Below are positions 52,741 to 61,578 of a stretch of 64,000 bases of DNA, one piece after another. Positions within the stretch are counted from its first letter, which is position 1. The number at the start of each line of letters is the position of its first letter. The stretch spans positions 62,001 through 126,000 of the forward strand of contig NZ_JAJNOD010000007.1 of NCBI RefSeq assembly GCF_021044885.1. The letters are read 5' to 3'. The notes beneath the pieces are model-generated. The model was given only the letters and a program-made list of their open reading frames with translations. It had not been told where the DNA came from and searched no databases. The DNA comes from Microbacterium nymphoidis. GTDB taxonomy: Bacteria > Actinomycetota > Actinomycetes > Actinomycetales > Microbacteriaceae. A program made the position numbers and the translations under genes.

Positions 52741-53751
52741 ATGACCTCGAAGCGAAAGGGCCGCGTGACGCTTGCCGACGTCGCGCACGCCGCGGGCGTG
52801 TCAGAGTCGACCGCCTCACGCGCGTTCACCCGACCCGAACTGATCAAGGCCGACAACGTCGATCGAATCCGGCGGATCGCAGCCGAGCTCGGCTACTCGG
52901 CGGATCCTCGCGCGCGCGCCCTCTCCACGGGGCGCACCTCGAACATCGCCCTGATCGTGCCGGACATCGCGAATCCGTTCTTCCCCCCGCTCGTGCGCGC
53001 CGTGGAGAACGGTGCCGAACAGGCCGAGTTCGCGGTCTTCCTCGGCGACTCCGACGAGCGGGCCGAGCGCGAGGGCGTGCTCATCGATCGGTTGGAGCCG
53101 CAAGTCGACGGATTTATCCTCGCCTCGTCGCGGCTCGCCGATGAGCGGATCCTCGAACTCTCCGAGCACACGCCCACCGTGCTGATCAATCGCGACGTCC
53201 CCGGCGTTCGCCGGGTGCTGGTCGATGCGGCCACCGGCGCGAGGGAGGCGGTGGAACTGCTTGCCGCGATGGGGCACTCCGACATTGCGTACCTCGCGGG
53301 TCCACCCGCCACCTGGGCGGATGCGCAGCGCCGCGGCGCGGTGCTTGCGGCGGCCGAGGCCGCGGGATTGAGCGTGTCCGTTCTGGAGCTCGGGCGGCCG
53401 AGCTACGAGGCGGGACGCGAGTGCGTGGGATCGCTGATCGCCACGGGCGCCACGGCCGCGGTGGCCTTCGACGACGTGGTGGCGCACGGGGTGCTCGCGG
53501 GCTTCACGCTCGTCGGCCTCGAGGTTCCGGCCGACTTCAGCGTCATCGGCTGCGATGACGTGCTGGCTGCCACCACGCTGCCCGCCCTCACCACCATCGC
53601 CGGCGGGAGCGCGGCGAGCGGGGCGGTCGCCCTCGAGGCACTGCTCGCGCTGATCCGCGGCGATGCGGACGACGTGGACGAGCGGACCGCGATCGCCGGT
53701 CACCTGGTCCACCGTGCCAGCGTCGCACCTGTTCGCTCACGTCATCGTTGA
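52741..53751 (+). CDS. LacI-family transcriptional repressor of the amino-sugar locus
   Basis: A 336-residue LacI/GalR regulator: HTH VTLADVAHAAGVSESTASRAFTRP at the N-terminus, hinge with YSADPRARALSTGRT, then a periplasmic-binding-like domain. It lies between nagBA and the oxidoreductase/ABC operon. Identical 14-bp operators flank the gene, one in the promoter of each arm, so it very probably controls both and perhaps itself. The effector is likely a phosphorylated amino sugar; inferred from neighbours. Confidence 0.92.
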   Translation: MTSKRKGRVTLADVAHAAGVSESTASRAFTRPELIKADNVDRIRRIAAELGYSADPRARALSTGRTSNIALIVPDIANPFFPPLVRAVENGAEQAEFAVFLGDSDERAEREGVLIDRLEPQVDGFILASSRLADERILELSEHTPTVLINRDVPGVRRVLVDAATGAREAVELLAAMGHSDIAYLAGPPATWADAQRRGAVLAAAEAAGLSVSVLELGRPSYEAGRECVGSLIATGATAAVAFDDVVAHGVLAGFTLVGLEVPADFSVIGCDDVLAATTLPALTTIAGGSAASGAVALEALLALIRGDADDVDERTAIAGHLVHRASVAPVRSRHR

Positions 53752-53777
53752 CACTGCAAGCGGTTGCATGATTCAAT
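53748..53777 (+). promoter_or_regulatory. Promoter of the oxidoreductase/ABC operon
   Basis: A perfect TTGACA (53748-53753) overlapping the lacI stop codon, 18 bases, TTCAAT (53772-53777). The operator lies inside the spacer. Confidence 0.65.
53755..53768. promoter_or_regulatory. LacI-family operator 2 (transport operon side)
   Basis: TGCAAGCGGTTGCA, identical to operator 1 on the other strand. It lies 16 bases before the first oxidoreductase gene. Confidence 0.85.
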
Positions 53778-53783
53778 GCCCAC

Positions 53784-54782
53784 ATGACAGGCATTGTGAT
53801 CGCCGGCGTGGCGCACTCCCATGTCGACTACGTGACCGCGGAGATCCGCGAACGGGCCGACATCGAGCTGCGGGGTGTCTTCGACCCCGACGCTGAGGCC
53901 GCGCGGCGCATCGCCGCGGAGTTCGGCGCCCCGGTGGCCGAATCACTGGACGAGCTCCTCGGCCTCGGCGCCGACATCGTCGCCTGCGCCGGGGTGTACG
54001 CCCAGCGCGCCGACATCGTCCTGGCCGCACTGCACAGCGGCGCGGACGTGCTGTGCGACAAGCCGCTCTGCATCACCCTCGACCAGCTCGAGCGCATCGC
54101 GGCGGCTCAGGCCGAGAGCGGTCGGAACATCTCCCTGATGCTGGAGAAGCGCACCTACCCCGAGACGCTGGCCACCGTCGCCGCGGCAGAGGAGCTCGGT
54201 CGCCCGGTGGCACTGGCCTCCTGGGCGCCGCACAAGCTGTTGCGGGGCATCCGCGCACCCTGGTTCCTCGACCCCGCCACCTACGGCGGCATCCTCGCCG
54301 ACCTGCTCGTGCACGACGTGGACATCGCCCTCACCCTCACCGGGGCCACGAGCGGTTCGGTACGGGGATGGACCGGTGCCGAGCTGGAGAGCGGTTTCGC
54401 TCTGAACGGCGGAGCCGTCGTCACTCTCGACACCCCGGGCGCATCGTCCGCCGTCCTCACCGCGGAGGTCGATTGGCTGACGCCGAGCGGTTCCGAGATC
54501 CACGGCGACTACCGGATGCGCGTCGTCGGCACGCAAGGCACGGCGGAACTGTACTGGGGTCGCGGCGTGCTCGAGCTCACCACCGTGGACGCGCCGCGCC
54601 GCACGGTCGAGCTGGCCCCCGGACGACGACCCGCCGAAGACGCCCTGAACGCGCTGCTGGCGGGCGGATCCGATGCGGCGGGGGCGACCGCCGACGCACT
54701 CCTGGTCACTCGCATCGCCCTCCTCGCCGAGGAGAGCGCACGCCGGGGTGGCATCGAGCTCTCCTGGAAGGCATCCGCATGA
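53784..54782 (+). CDS. Gfo/Idh/MocA-family oxidoreductase 1
   Basis: A 332-residue NAD(P)-dependent oxidoreductase: Rossmann start GIVIAGVAHSHVDYV, EKP-equivalent DKPLC (about 91-95) and a C-terminal beta-sheet domain. The first glycine motif is GVAHSH rather than GxGxxG, a variant seen in this family. It begins the transport operon and overlaps the second oxidoreductase by four bases. The substrate is presumably a sugar or amino-sugar derivative. Confidence 0.88.
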   Translation: MTGIVIAGVAHSHVDYVTAEIRERADIELRGVFDPDAEAARRIAAEFGAPVAESLDELLGLGADIVACAGVYAQRADIVLAALHSGADVLCDKPLCITLDQLERIAAAQAESGRNISLMLEKRTYPETLATVAAAEELGRPVALASWAPHKLLRGIRAPWFLDPATYGGILADLLVHDVDIALTLTGATSGSVRGWTGAELESGFALNGGAVVTLDTPGASSAVLTAEVDWLTPSGSEIHGDYRMRVVGTQGTAELYWGRGVLELTTVDAPRRTVELAPGRRPAEDALNALLAGGSDAAGATADALLVTRIALLAEESARRGGIELSWKASA

Positions 54783-55780
54783 CAGACATCGCCATCGTCG
54801 GGGCCGGATTCATCGGCGGCGTGCACGCGCGGCTCATCGATTCGCTCGACGGCGCTCGCGTGAGCGCCGTGGTCGACACGGACGTCGAGAAGGCCGCCCT
54901 GCTGGCCGGGCCTCGCGGAGCACGGGTCGCCGGCTCCCTCGACGAGCTCGCCGCCGCCGGGGCTCTTCCCGCCGTCGTCAGCGTCTGCACCGTGAGCGCC
55001 GGACATGCCGACCTGGCCGTGCGCGCCCTCGAACTCGGGTGCGACGTGCTGGTGGAGAAGCCGATCGACATCACGCTCGACGCGGCCGCACGGGTGGCCG
55101 AGGCCGCGGAACGCACCGGACGGACGGTGGGCGTGGTGAGCCAGCGTCGATTCCTCGACAGTTCCGCCGCGCTCCGGCAGGCCATCGACGCGGGTCGTCT
55201 GGGCCACCTCACCGGCGGCACCGTGGAATCCCCCTTCTTCCGTCCGCAGTCCTACTACGACTCCGGCGACTGGCGCGGGACGCGGGACCGCGACGGCGGC
55301 GGCGCGCTGATGAACCAGGGCATTCACGCCCTCGATCTGCTCCTCTGGTTCCTGGGCGAGGCGGCTACGGTCACGGCGGCGGCATCCTGCGTCGCGCACG
55401 AGCGAATCGAGGTGGAGGACGTCGTCGGCGCCGCCATCGGCTTCGCCTCGGGTGCCGTCGGCACGGTGTTCGCCTCGACCGCGGCGTTCCCCGAGAGCGG
55501 CGTTCGCCTGTCGGTCTTCGGAACGGAAGGCTCGGCCACCGTCGCCGACGGCCGCCTCACCCTGCGATTCGCGGATGGTGAGGAGATCGTCGATGACAGC
55601 GCACCGGAGGGATGGACCAGCATCGACTGGGCCCATCGCGCCCAGTACGCCGACCTGCTCGATGCCCGCGCCGCCGGTCGCGCCCCCGCGATCGGCCTGC
55701 CCGACGGCCGGCGCGCCCTGGCTGCCGTGCTCGGCATCTACGAATCCGCGCGCACCGCTCGGACCGTATCGCTCACCTGA
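54779..55780 (+). CDS. Gfo/Idh/MocA-family oxidoreductase 2
   Basis: A 333-residue enzyme with the classic GAGFIG Rossmann motif (about 8-13), EKPID (about 97-101) and GGGALMNQGIHALD (about 176-189), where the histidine is the usual catalytic residue. Its frame is open upstream, but the ATG at 54779 overlaps the preceding stop. Two such enzymes in a row suggest an oxidation-reduction sequence, as in known inositol and anhydro-sugar pathways. The exact reaction is unknown. Confidence 0.9.
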   Translation: MTDIAIVGAGFIGGVHARLIDSLDGARVSAVVDTDVEKAALLAGPRGARVAGSLDELAAAGALPAVVSVCTVSAGHADLAVRALELGCDVLVEKPIDITLDAAARVAEAAERTGRTVGVVSQRRFLDSSAALRQAIDAGRLGHLTGGTVESPFFRPQSYYDSGDWRGTRDRDGGGALMNQGIHALDLLLWFLGEAATVTAAASCVAHERIEVEDVVGAAIGFASGAVGTVFASTAAFPESGVRLSVFGTEGSATVADGRLTLRFADGEEIVDDSAPEGWTSIDWAHRAQYADLLDARAAGRAPAIGLPDGRRALAAVLGIYESARTARTVSLT

Positions 55781-55850
55781 TCCACCCCATCGCACACCCG
55801 ATCCGCGCAACCGACCCCCTCGGGAGCGCGGCTACCAACGGAGGTAGTCC

Positions 55851-57158
55851 ATGAATCGCACCACTCGACTCGCTGCGGCCCTCGCCGCGGCGACCGTTAG
55901 CGCCCTCGCGCTCTCGGCCTGCGCGCCCGCCGGTGCTCCCACCGGTGACGGCTCGGCGGCCGCGGGAGATGTCACCATCCGGTTCGCCTGGTGGGGCTCC
56001 GATGCTCGGCAGAAGAACACCCAGGCGGCCATCGACGCCTTCGAAGCCGCCAACCCCGGCATCACCGTCGAAGCGGAGTTCGGGGACTGGGCGGGATACT
56101 GGGACCGCCTGGCGACGCAGACGGCCGGCGGGAACACGCCCGACGTCATGCAGATGAGCGACGCCTACCTCGCCGAGTACGCGGGGCGAGGAGTCCTCCT
56201 GCCGCTCGACGACCAGTCGGGGATCGACCAGTCGCACCTCGACGCGGGTGGCGTGGCGGCCGGAGAGGTCGACGGCACGCTGTACGCGTTGCAGGCGGGC
56301 GCGAACTATCCCGCCGTGCTCGCGAACCCCGCGCTGTTCGAGGCGGCGGGCGTCGAGATGCCCGACGACAAGACCTGGACCTGGGACGACTACCTGGCCA
56401 CGGCGGAGAAGCTCAGCAAGGCCGGCGTGGGCGCGGTGGGAACCGATTCGATCATCGGCGACCCGGTGACCAACGCGTGGCTGGCGCAGCACGGCAAGTC
56501 GCTCTTCACCGCCGACGGCAAGGTCGGCTTCGGCGAGGGAGATCTGACCGGCTACTTCCAGCTGGTCTCCGACCTCAGCACCTCCGGCGCCGCGCCGGCT
56601 GCATCGGTGATCACCGAGCAGATGGTGCTCTCGCCCGACCAGTGGGGAATCGCGACAGGCAAGAGCGCCATGGGCTTCGCCTGGTCGAACCTGCTCACCA
56701 CGATCGAGGGCACGCTCGGCTCTCCGCTGACCCTGTTGCGCCTGCCCGCCGACAAGGACGCGAAGGCCACGGGTGAGTACCTGCGCGGCGCGATGTACTA
56801 CTCGGTCGCGAGCACCTCGAAGCATCCGGCCGAAGCCGCCAAGCTGGTGGACTTCCTGCTCAACGACCCGGCCGCGGGGGATGCTCTGCTGGCCGAGCGC
56901 GGACTCCCGCTGAACACGGAGATCCGCGAGGGAATCGCTTCGAAGGTGAGTGAGCCCGAACAGCGCCTCATCGCGTTCACCACCGACAACGCCGACGCGT
57001 TCGGTGCGGCACCGCCGGTGCCGGCCGTCGGCGGAGGAACCTACGACCAGGTCATCCAGCGCGGGATCTCCGACGTGCTCTTCGGCAAGGCCGACCCGGC
57101 GACGGCATCGGCGAACGTGCACCAGGAACTCACCGATCTGCTGGCCGCAGCCGGCTGA
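55851..57158 (+). CDS. Sugar ABC transporter substrate-binding lipoprotein (family 1)
   Basis: A 435-residue lipoprotein: signal with lipobox LSAC (C24), then the family-1 binding fold with RFAWWGSDARQKNTQAAIDAFEAANPGI. The ATG has GGAGG seven bases upstream. It precedes two MalF/MalG-type permeases. Ligand is unknown; the nag genes point to an amino sugar or chito-oligosaccharide. Confidence 0.92.
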   Translation: MNRTTRLAAALAAATVSALALSACAPAGAPTGDGSAAAGDVTIRFAWWGSDARQKNTQAAIDAFEAANPGITVEAEFGDWAGYWDRLATQTAGGNTPDVMQMSDAYLAEYAGRGVLLPLDDQSGIDQSHLDAGGVAAGEVDGTLYALQAGANYPAVLANPALFEAAGVEMPDDKTWTWDDYLATAEKLSKAGVGAVGTDSIIGDPVTNAWLAQHGKSLFTADGKVGFGEGDLTGYFQLVSDLSTSGAAPAASVITEQMVLSPDQWGIATGKSAMGFAWSNLLTTIEGTLGSPLTLLRLPADKDAKATGEYLRGAMYYSVASTSKHPAEAAKLVDFLLNDPAAGDALLAERGLPLNTEIREGIASKVSEPEQRLIAFTTDNADAFGAAPPVPAVGGGTYDQVIQRGISDVLFGKADPATASANVHQELTDLLAAAG

Positions 57159-57168
57159 GAGACGCACC

Positions 57169-58092
57169 GTGACCGCTCCGACCCTCACCCGGATCCCCAG
57201 CCGCCCGCGCGGGCGGAAGGGGATCCGGGAATCCCTCGCCGCCTACGGCTTCCTCGCGCCCTGGATGATCGGCATGCTCGCCTTCACCCTCGGCCCGGTC
57301 GTCGCGTCGTTCTTCCTGTCCTTCACGAAGTACAACCTGCTCCAGCCGCCGACCTGGATCGGCACTCAGAACTACGAGAAGATGCTCACCGACGAGCGGC
57401 TGCAGCACGCGCTCGGTGTCACCGTCACCTACGTGGTGGTGGCCGTGCCGTTCCAGCTGGTGGTGGCGCTGGGCCTGGCGATGCTGCTGGATCGCGGCAT
57501 GCGGGGGATGTCCTTCTACCGCTCCGCCTTCTACCTGCCGTCGATGCTCGGCTCGTCGGTGGCCATCGCCGTGCTGTGGCGCCAGATGTTCGGCGCCGAC
57601 GGACTCGTCAACCAGGTGCTGGCGATGTTCGGGGTCGAGGGAGCGAGCTGGATCGCGGATCCGGACACGGCGCTCGGCACGCTGATCCTGCTGCACGTGT
57701 GGACTTTCGGGTCGCCGCTGGTGATCTTCCTCGCAGGCCTGCGAAACATCCCGCGGATGTACTACGAGGCGGCGCAGGTGGACGGCGCGGGTCCCGTGCG
57801 CCGATTCCTCTCGATCACCCTCCCGCTGCTGTCACCGATCATCTTCTTCAACCTCGTGCTCCAGGTGATCGGTGCGTTCCAGACGTTCACCCAGGCGTTC
57901 GTCGTCTCCAACGGCACCGGAGGACCGTCCGACGCGACGCTCTTCTTCACCCTGTACCTGTACCAGAAGGCCTTCCCGGGCTTCCAGATGGGGTACGCCT
58001 CGGCAATGGCGTGGCTGCTGCTGATCATCATCGCGGCCGTGACCGCGCTCAACTTCTGGCTCTCGAAATGGTGGGTGTTCTATGAGGACTGA
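57169..58092 (+). CDS. Sugar ABC transporter permease, MalF-like
   Basis: A 307-residue permease with six membrane segments and the EAA loop EAAQVDGAGPVRRFLSITLP (about 201-220) that docks the ATPase. GTG at 57169 lies 10 bases after the lipoprotein stop. It overlaps the next permease by 11 bases. Confidence 0.92.
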   Translation: MTAPTLTRIPSRPRGRKGIRESLAAYGFLAPWMIGMLAFTLGPVVASFFLSFTKYNLLQPPTWIGTQNYEKMLTDERLQHALGVTVTYVVVAVPFQLVVALGLAMLLDRGMRGMSFYRSAFYLPSMLGSSVAIAVLWRQMFGADGLVNQVLAMFGVEGASWIADPDTALGTLILLHVWTFGSPLVIFLAGLRNIPRMYYEAAQVDGAGPVRRFLSITLPLLSPIIFFNLVLQVIGAFQTFTQAFVVSNGTGGPSDATLFFTLYLYQKAFPGFQMGYASAMAWLLLIIIAAVTALNFWLSKWWVFYED

Positions 58093-59008
58093 TCTCGTCG
58101 ACACGACCGCTGACTCCTCGGTCACCGAGGCGATCATCACCGGCCGCCCTGCACCGCGCCGTCCTCGCGGAAGCGCATCCCCGGCCGGACGCGTGCGGTC
58201 GATCTTCAAGCACGTGGGCCTGGCGCTGCTCGCCCTGCTCATGCTGTACCCGCTCGTGTGGATGCTCGTCGCCTCCTTCCGCCCGAGCGAGGACGTATTC
58301 ACCCCCGGGCTGTCGCTGGAGGGCATGACCCTGGAGAACTACACGCTCGGGTGGGATGCGCTCTCGCAGCCGTTCGGGCGGTATCTGCTGAACTCCGCGC
58401 TGGTGGTGCTCGGCGCGATCGTGGGAAACCTGGTGTCGTGCTCGTTGGCCGCCTACGCCTTCGCTCGGCTCACCTTCCGTGGCAGCAAATGGATGTTCGG
58501 GCTCATGCTGCTGACCATCATGCTGCCGCTGCAGGTGATCATCGTGCCGCAGTACATCATGTTCAACTCGGTCGGCTGGGTGAACACGGTGCTGCCCCTC
58601 ATCGTGCCGAAGTTCTTCGCCACCGACGGCTTCTTCATCTTCCTTATGATCCAGTTCATCCGAAGCCTGCCCCGAGAGCTGGATGAGGCGGCGCGCATCG
58701 ATGGCTGCGGACACTTCCGCACGTTCTCTCAGATCATCCTGCCGCTCATGACACCGGCGCTGGCGACCACGGCGATCTTCACGTTCATCTGGACGTGGAA
58801 CGACTTCTTCAGCCAGGTCATCTACCTGACCTCGCCGGAGGCCTACACGGTGCAGCCCGCGCTGCGGGCCTTCATTGACTCACAGGGCCAGAGCTCCTGG
58901 GGGCCGCTGTTCGCGATGTCGATCATCTCGATCCTGCCGGTCTTCCTGGCATTCCTCTTTGGTCAGAAGTACCTGGTTCGCGGCGTCGCCACCACGGGTC
59001 TCAAGTGA
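58082..59008 (+). CDS. Sugar ABC transporter permease, MalG-like
   Basis: A 308-residue permease with six membrane segments and the EAA loop EAARIDGCGHFRTFSQIILP. It closes the operon. No ATP-binding gene follows, so a shared MsiK-type ATPase elsewhere in the genome must energise transport. Confidence 0.92.
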   Translation: MRTDLVDTTADSSVTEAIITGRPAPRRPRGSASPAGRVRSIFKHVGLALLALLMLYPLVWMLVASFRPSEDVFTPGLSLEGMTLENYTLGWDALSQPFGRYLLNSALVVLGAIVGNLVSCSLAAYAFARLTFRGSKWMFGLMLLTIMLPLQVIIVPQYIMFNSVGWVNTVLPLIVPKFFATDGFFIFLMIQFIRSLPRELDEAARIDGCGHFRTFSQIILPLMTPALATTAIFTFIWTWNDFFSQVIYLTSPEAYTVQPALRAFIDSQGQSSWGPLFAMSIISILPVFLAFLFGQKYLVRGVATTGLK

Positions 59009-59024
59009 GGCCGAGGCGGACGGC

Positions 59025-59216
59025 TCAGTCGGCGTCGCCCGCCTCGACCTCCACCGTGTAGGCGGACAACTCGATGCCGATGGAGCTCGCGGTCCCGTCG
59101 AGCAGCAGCTCGGTGCCGACCGCGGGCTCCAGGTCGGTGTCGTCGCGGCGGACCGGCTCGGAGGGCAGCCCCGCCCACTCGGCGGGCTCCTCCGGCTTCT
59201 GCGTGAACATTCCCAT
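59025..59216 (-). CDS. Small hypothetical protein (63 aa)
   Basis: The product begins MGMFTQKPEEPAEWAGLPSEP and ends in an acidic strand, without membrane segments. The ATG at 59216 lies six bases after a CAGACT box, the same spacing as other probable leaderless genes here; an ATG two codons later is an alternative. It is convergent with the ABC operon. Family not known. Confidence 0.6.
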   Translation of the reverse strand: MGMFTQKPEEPAEWAGLPSEPVRRDDTDLEPAVGTELLLDGTASSIGIELSAYTVEVEAGDAD

Positions 59217-59295
59217 GCACACAGTCTGCGCCCTGACGGTGCGGAGGAGGCTTGCGGTGGTCCTGACCCGTGTGGAGTTTTCCCACCTTAGATAA

Positions 59296-59326
59296 CTTTA
59301 TTGAAAGCTAATAAAGCTCTGATACT
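59296..59326 (+). promoter_or_regulatory. AT-rich promoter with a 7-7-7 palindrome
   Basis: CTTTATT-GAAAGCT-AATAAAG (59296-59316) is a perfect inverted repeat. TTATTG (59298-59303), 17 bases and GATACT (59321-59326) form a promoter through it. The AT-richness is striking against the surrounding DNA. Confidence 0.6.
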
Positions 59327-59355
59327 GTCATAAACTCACCGAGTAAGAGGTCGAC

Positions 59356-60576
59356 ATGGACAGCGTCAGCAACCCGTACACCCCGAACGCCGGTGCTTCC
59401 CCGGAGACGATCGCTGGCAGAGACGAGCAGCGGGACGCCTTCACCGCTCTTCTGAAACGCCTCGCTCGTGGCAAGACCAACCAGTCGCTGATCATCACCG
59501 GATTGCGCGGCGTGGGTAAGACTGTACTGCTCAACGAGTTCCGCGAGATCGCGGAGGCTGAGCGCTGGGAAGTTCTGGAGATCGAGGCGAGCAAGCACGA
59601 CGACACCCGATTCCGGCAGAACCTGGCGGGGTTGCTGAAGGCTGCGGTCCTGCGCCTGTCGCCGCGTGCCCGGTGGACGGATCGCGCGCGCCGTGCCGCG
59701 TCCGTGATCACTGCCTTCGCCGTCGCGGTTGACCACCAGGGAACATGGTCGCTCTCCTGGGATGTCGAGGCAGCTGAGGGCGCCGCGGATCATGGCGATC
59801 TGGCGATGGACCTCACGGATGTCCTGGTCGCCGTGGGCGAGTTCGCGCGCGAGCAGCAACGAGGTGTTGCGATTCTCGTCGATGAGGTCCAGTTCCTCAC
59901 GAGTCCTCAACTCGAAGCGCTCATTCAAGCGATTCACAAGACGGTGCAGCGGAAGCTGCCGGTGACGTTCGTCGGCGCAGGTCTGCCGCAGATCGCGGAG
60001 CTCGCGGGAGACGCAAAGTCATATGCCGAGCGTTTGTTCCAGTTTCCCAAGATCGACTCGCTCAGAGAAGCGGATGCCCGGAAAGCCCTTGTCGAGCCGG
60101 CGCTCGCGGAGGGCGTGTCCTACGAGGACGACGCGGTGCGGCTCGCCCTGCAGATCACGCGGGGATATCCATACTTCATCCAAGAGCTGGGGTCTCAGGT
60201 ATGGGCAATCTCCGAGGGATCGCCGATCCTTCGTCGTGACGTGGAGGCCGCGCGGGAGGCCTACGAGGCGAAACTAGACAGCTCGTTCTTCAGAGTTCGC
60301 CTCGATCGCGCCACTCCGTTGCAGACGGCGTACATGCGAGCGATGGCAGAGCTTGGTCCGGAAGCTCAAAAGGCTGCCGATGTGGCCAGGGTTATGGGGC
60401 GGGAATCCACCCAACTCGGCCCGACGAGGGCGGAACTCATCAACATGGGGCTTCTCTACACCCCGGAGCATGGCTACGCCGCGTTTACTGTTCCCGACTT
60501 CGACAAGTTCATGTTGCGCGCGGTGCCGAAACTGGTGGTACCCGACGTTGAGAAGCGTCGCAAGAAGAGTCGATGA
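59356..60576 (+). CDS. Orphan AAA ATPase (archaeal ATPase/AAA_16 type) with C-terminal winged-helix-like region
   Basis: A 406-residue ATPase: Walker A GLRGVGKT (49-56), Walker B ILVDE (173-177), then a helical lid and a C-terminal region (about 310-395) that looks like a winged helix (ALQTAYMRAM...LINMGLLYTPEHGYAAFTVPDF). It resembles NTPases that stand alone in accessory DNA rather than replication or protease AAA proteins. AAGAGG lies five bases before the ATG. The AT-rich promoter and less biased codons suggest acquisition by transfer. No toxin or nuclease partner is adjacent. Role unknown. Confidence 0.75.
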   Translation: MDSVSNPYTPNAGASPETIAGRDEQRDAFTALLKRLARGKTNQSLIITGLRGVGKTVLLNEFREIAEAERWEVLEIEASKHDDTRFRQNLAGLLKAAVLRLSPRARWTDRARRAASVITAFAVAVDHQGTWSLSWDVEAAEGAADHGDLAMDLTDVLVAVGEFAREQQRGVAILVDEVQFLTSPQLEALIQAIHKTVQRKLPVTFVGAGLPQIAELAGDAKSYAERLFQFPKIDSLREADARKALVEPALAEGVSYEDDAVRLALQITRGYPYFIQELGSQVWAISEGSPILRRDVEAAREAYEAKLDSSFFRVRLDRATPLQTAYMRAMAELGPEAQKAADVARVMGRESTQLGPTRAELINMGLLYTPEHGYAAFTVPDFDKFMLRAVPKLVVPDVEKRRKKSR

Positions 60577-60645
60577 GATGAAGCGCTGCCCGGCGAAGCA
60601 GAGCCGGCTCGCAGCTGCGGCCACGCTGAGCGTCGGTGCGGGCTC

Positions 60646-61578
60646 TCAGCCCTTCATCGCCACACCGCGGCGCCAGTAGCCCATGAAAGCCACCTGTGCG
60701 CGGTCGATGCCGACGTCCTTGACGAGATGACGACGCAGAGTGGTGACCACGCCGCTCTCGCCCGCGATCCAGAAGTAGCGGTCGGCATGCGGAGCGGACG
60801 TATCGAGCTCCTCACCGAGTCCGGAGAAGGTGGGAGTCTCCCACACCGGGTTCTCGGTCTCTACGTCGGTCACCTCCGCGGTGGGCGCGGCGCCGAGGTG
60901 GCCGAGCACCGTGGGCAGCAGGAGTGTGCCGTGCGGAGCATCGCCGCGCGGGAGCCAGCACACCTGCACGCCATCCGGCGCGGCGATCGGCAGGGCATCG
61001 GCCGGGTCGGGCACCTCGATGAACGCGATGCCGCGGAGGTCCGCGGGGGCGTCCTCCAGGACGCGCGCGATCGCCGGAGCCGCGGTCTCGTCGCCGGCCA
61101 GCAGGACCGATGTCGCGTCACCGGGTGCGTACTCGATGCCGCCCCAGTCGTGACCGCGCCGCGGACCCGCGATGATCAGCTCATCGCCCGGTGAGGCCTG
61201 GTTCGCCCAGGATGACGCCGGGCCGGTGAGGCCGGGAGCGAGGTGCAGGACGAAGTCCACGTCCACCTCCGTGCCGGCATCGGTCACCCGCAGATCACGG
61301 ATCGAGTACGTCCGCATGGAGCCGCGCTCGGCCTCATCGACGGCCAGCCACGCCTGATACCAGCCGTCTCGCCCATCCAGCTCGGGCAGCACGCCCGACG
61401 CCGGCGGGAAGATCAGCTTGATGCGCAGGTCGAACACCGCGCCGGGGGTGGCGAAGTCGTCGAGGGCCGCGCCGCCGAACGTCACGCGGACGAAGTTCGG
61501 CGAGACGCGCTGCACCGCGCGCACCTCGGCCCGGATCACGACGAAGGGCGTCGCCTCGGTGGTGGTCTCAACGGACAT
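60646..61578 (-). CDS. Siderophore-interacting protein, FAD-dependent ferric reductase
   Basis: A 310-residue flavoprotein of the ViuB/SIP family. The FAD site RTYSIRDLR (89-97) and the NAD(P)H region GDETAAPAIARVLED are visible, and the C-terminal WRRG is typical. It reduces and frees iron from imported ferri-siderophores in the cytosol. ATG with GGGAGG upstream; it overlaps the ATPase gene by 11 bases, so it is the last gene of the uptake operon. Confidence 0.92.
   Translation of the reverse strand: MSVETTTEATPFVVIRAEVRAVQRVSPNFVRVTFGGAALDDFATPGAVFDLRIKLIFPPASGVLPELDGRDGWYQAWLAVDEAERGSMRTYSIRDLRVTDAGTEVDVDFVLHLAPGLTGPASSWANQASPGDELIIAGPRRGHDWGGIEYAPGDATSVLLAGDETAAPAIARVLEDAPADLRGIAFIEVPDPADALPIAAPDGVQVCWLPRGDAPHGTLLLPTVLGHLGAAPTAEVTDVETENPVWETPTFSGLGEELDTSAPHADRYFWIAGESGVVTTLRRHLVKDVGIDRAQVAFMGYWRRGVAMKG

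Noticed and set aside
54053..54778. N-terminal extension of the second Gfo/Idh oxidoreductase
   Set aside because: The open frame upstream of 54779 is a shadow of the first oxidoreductase; the Rossmann motif begins right after the ATG that overlaps its stop.
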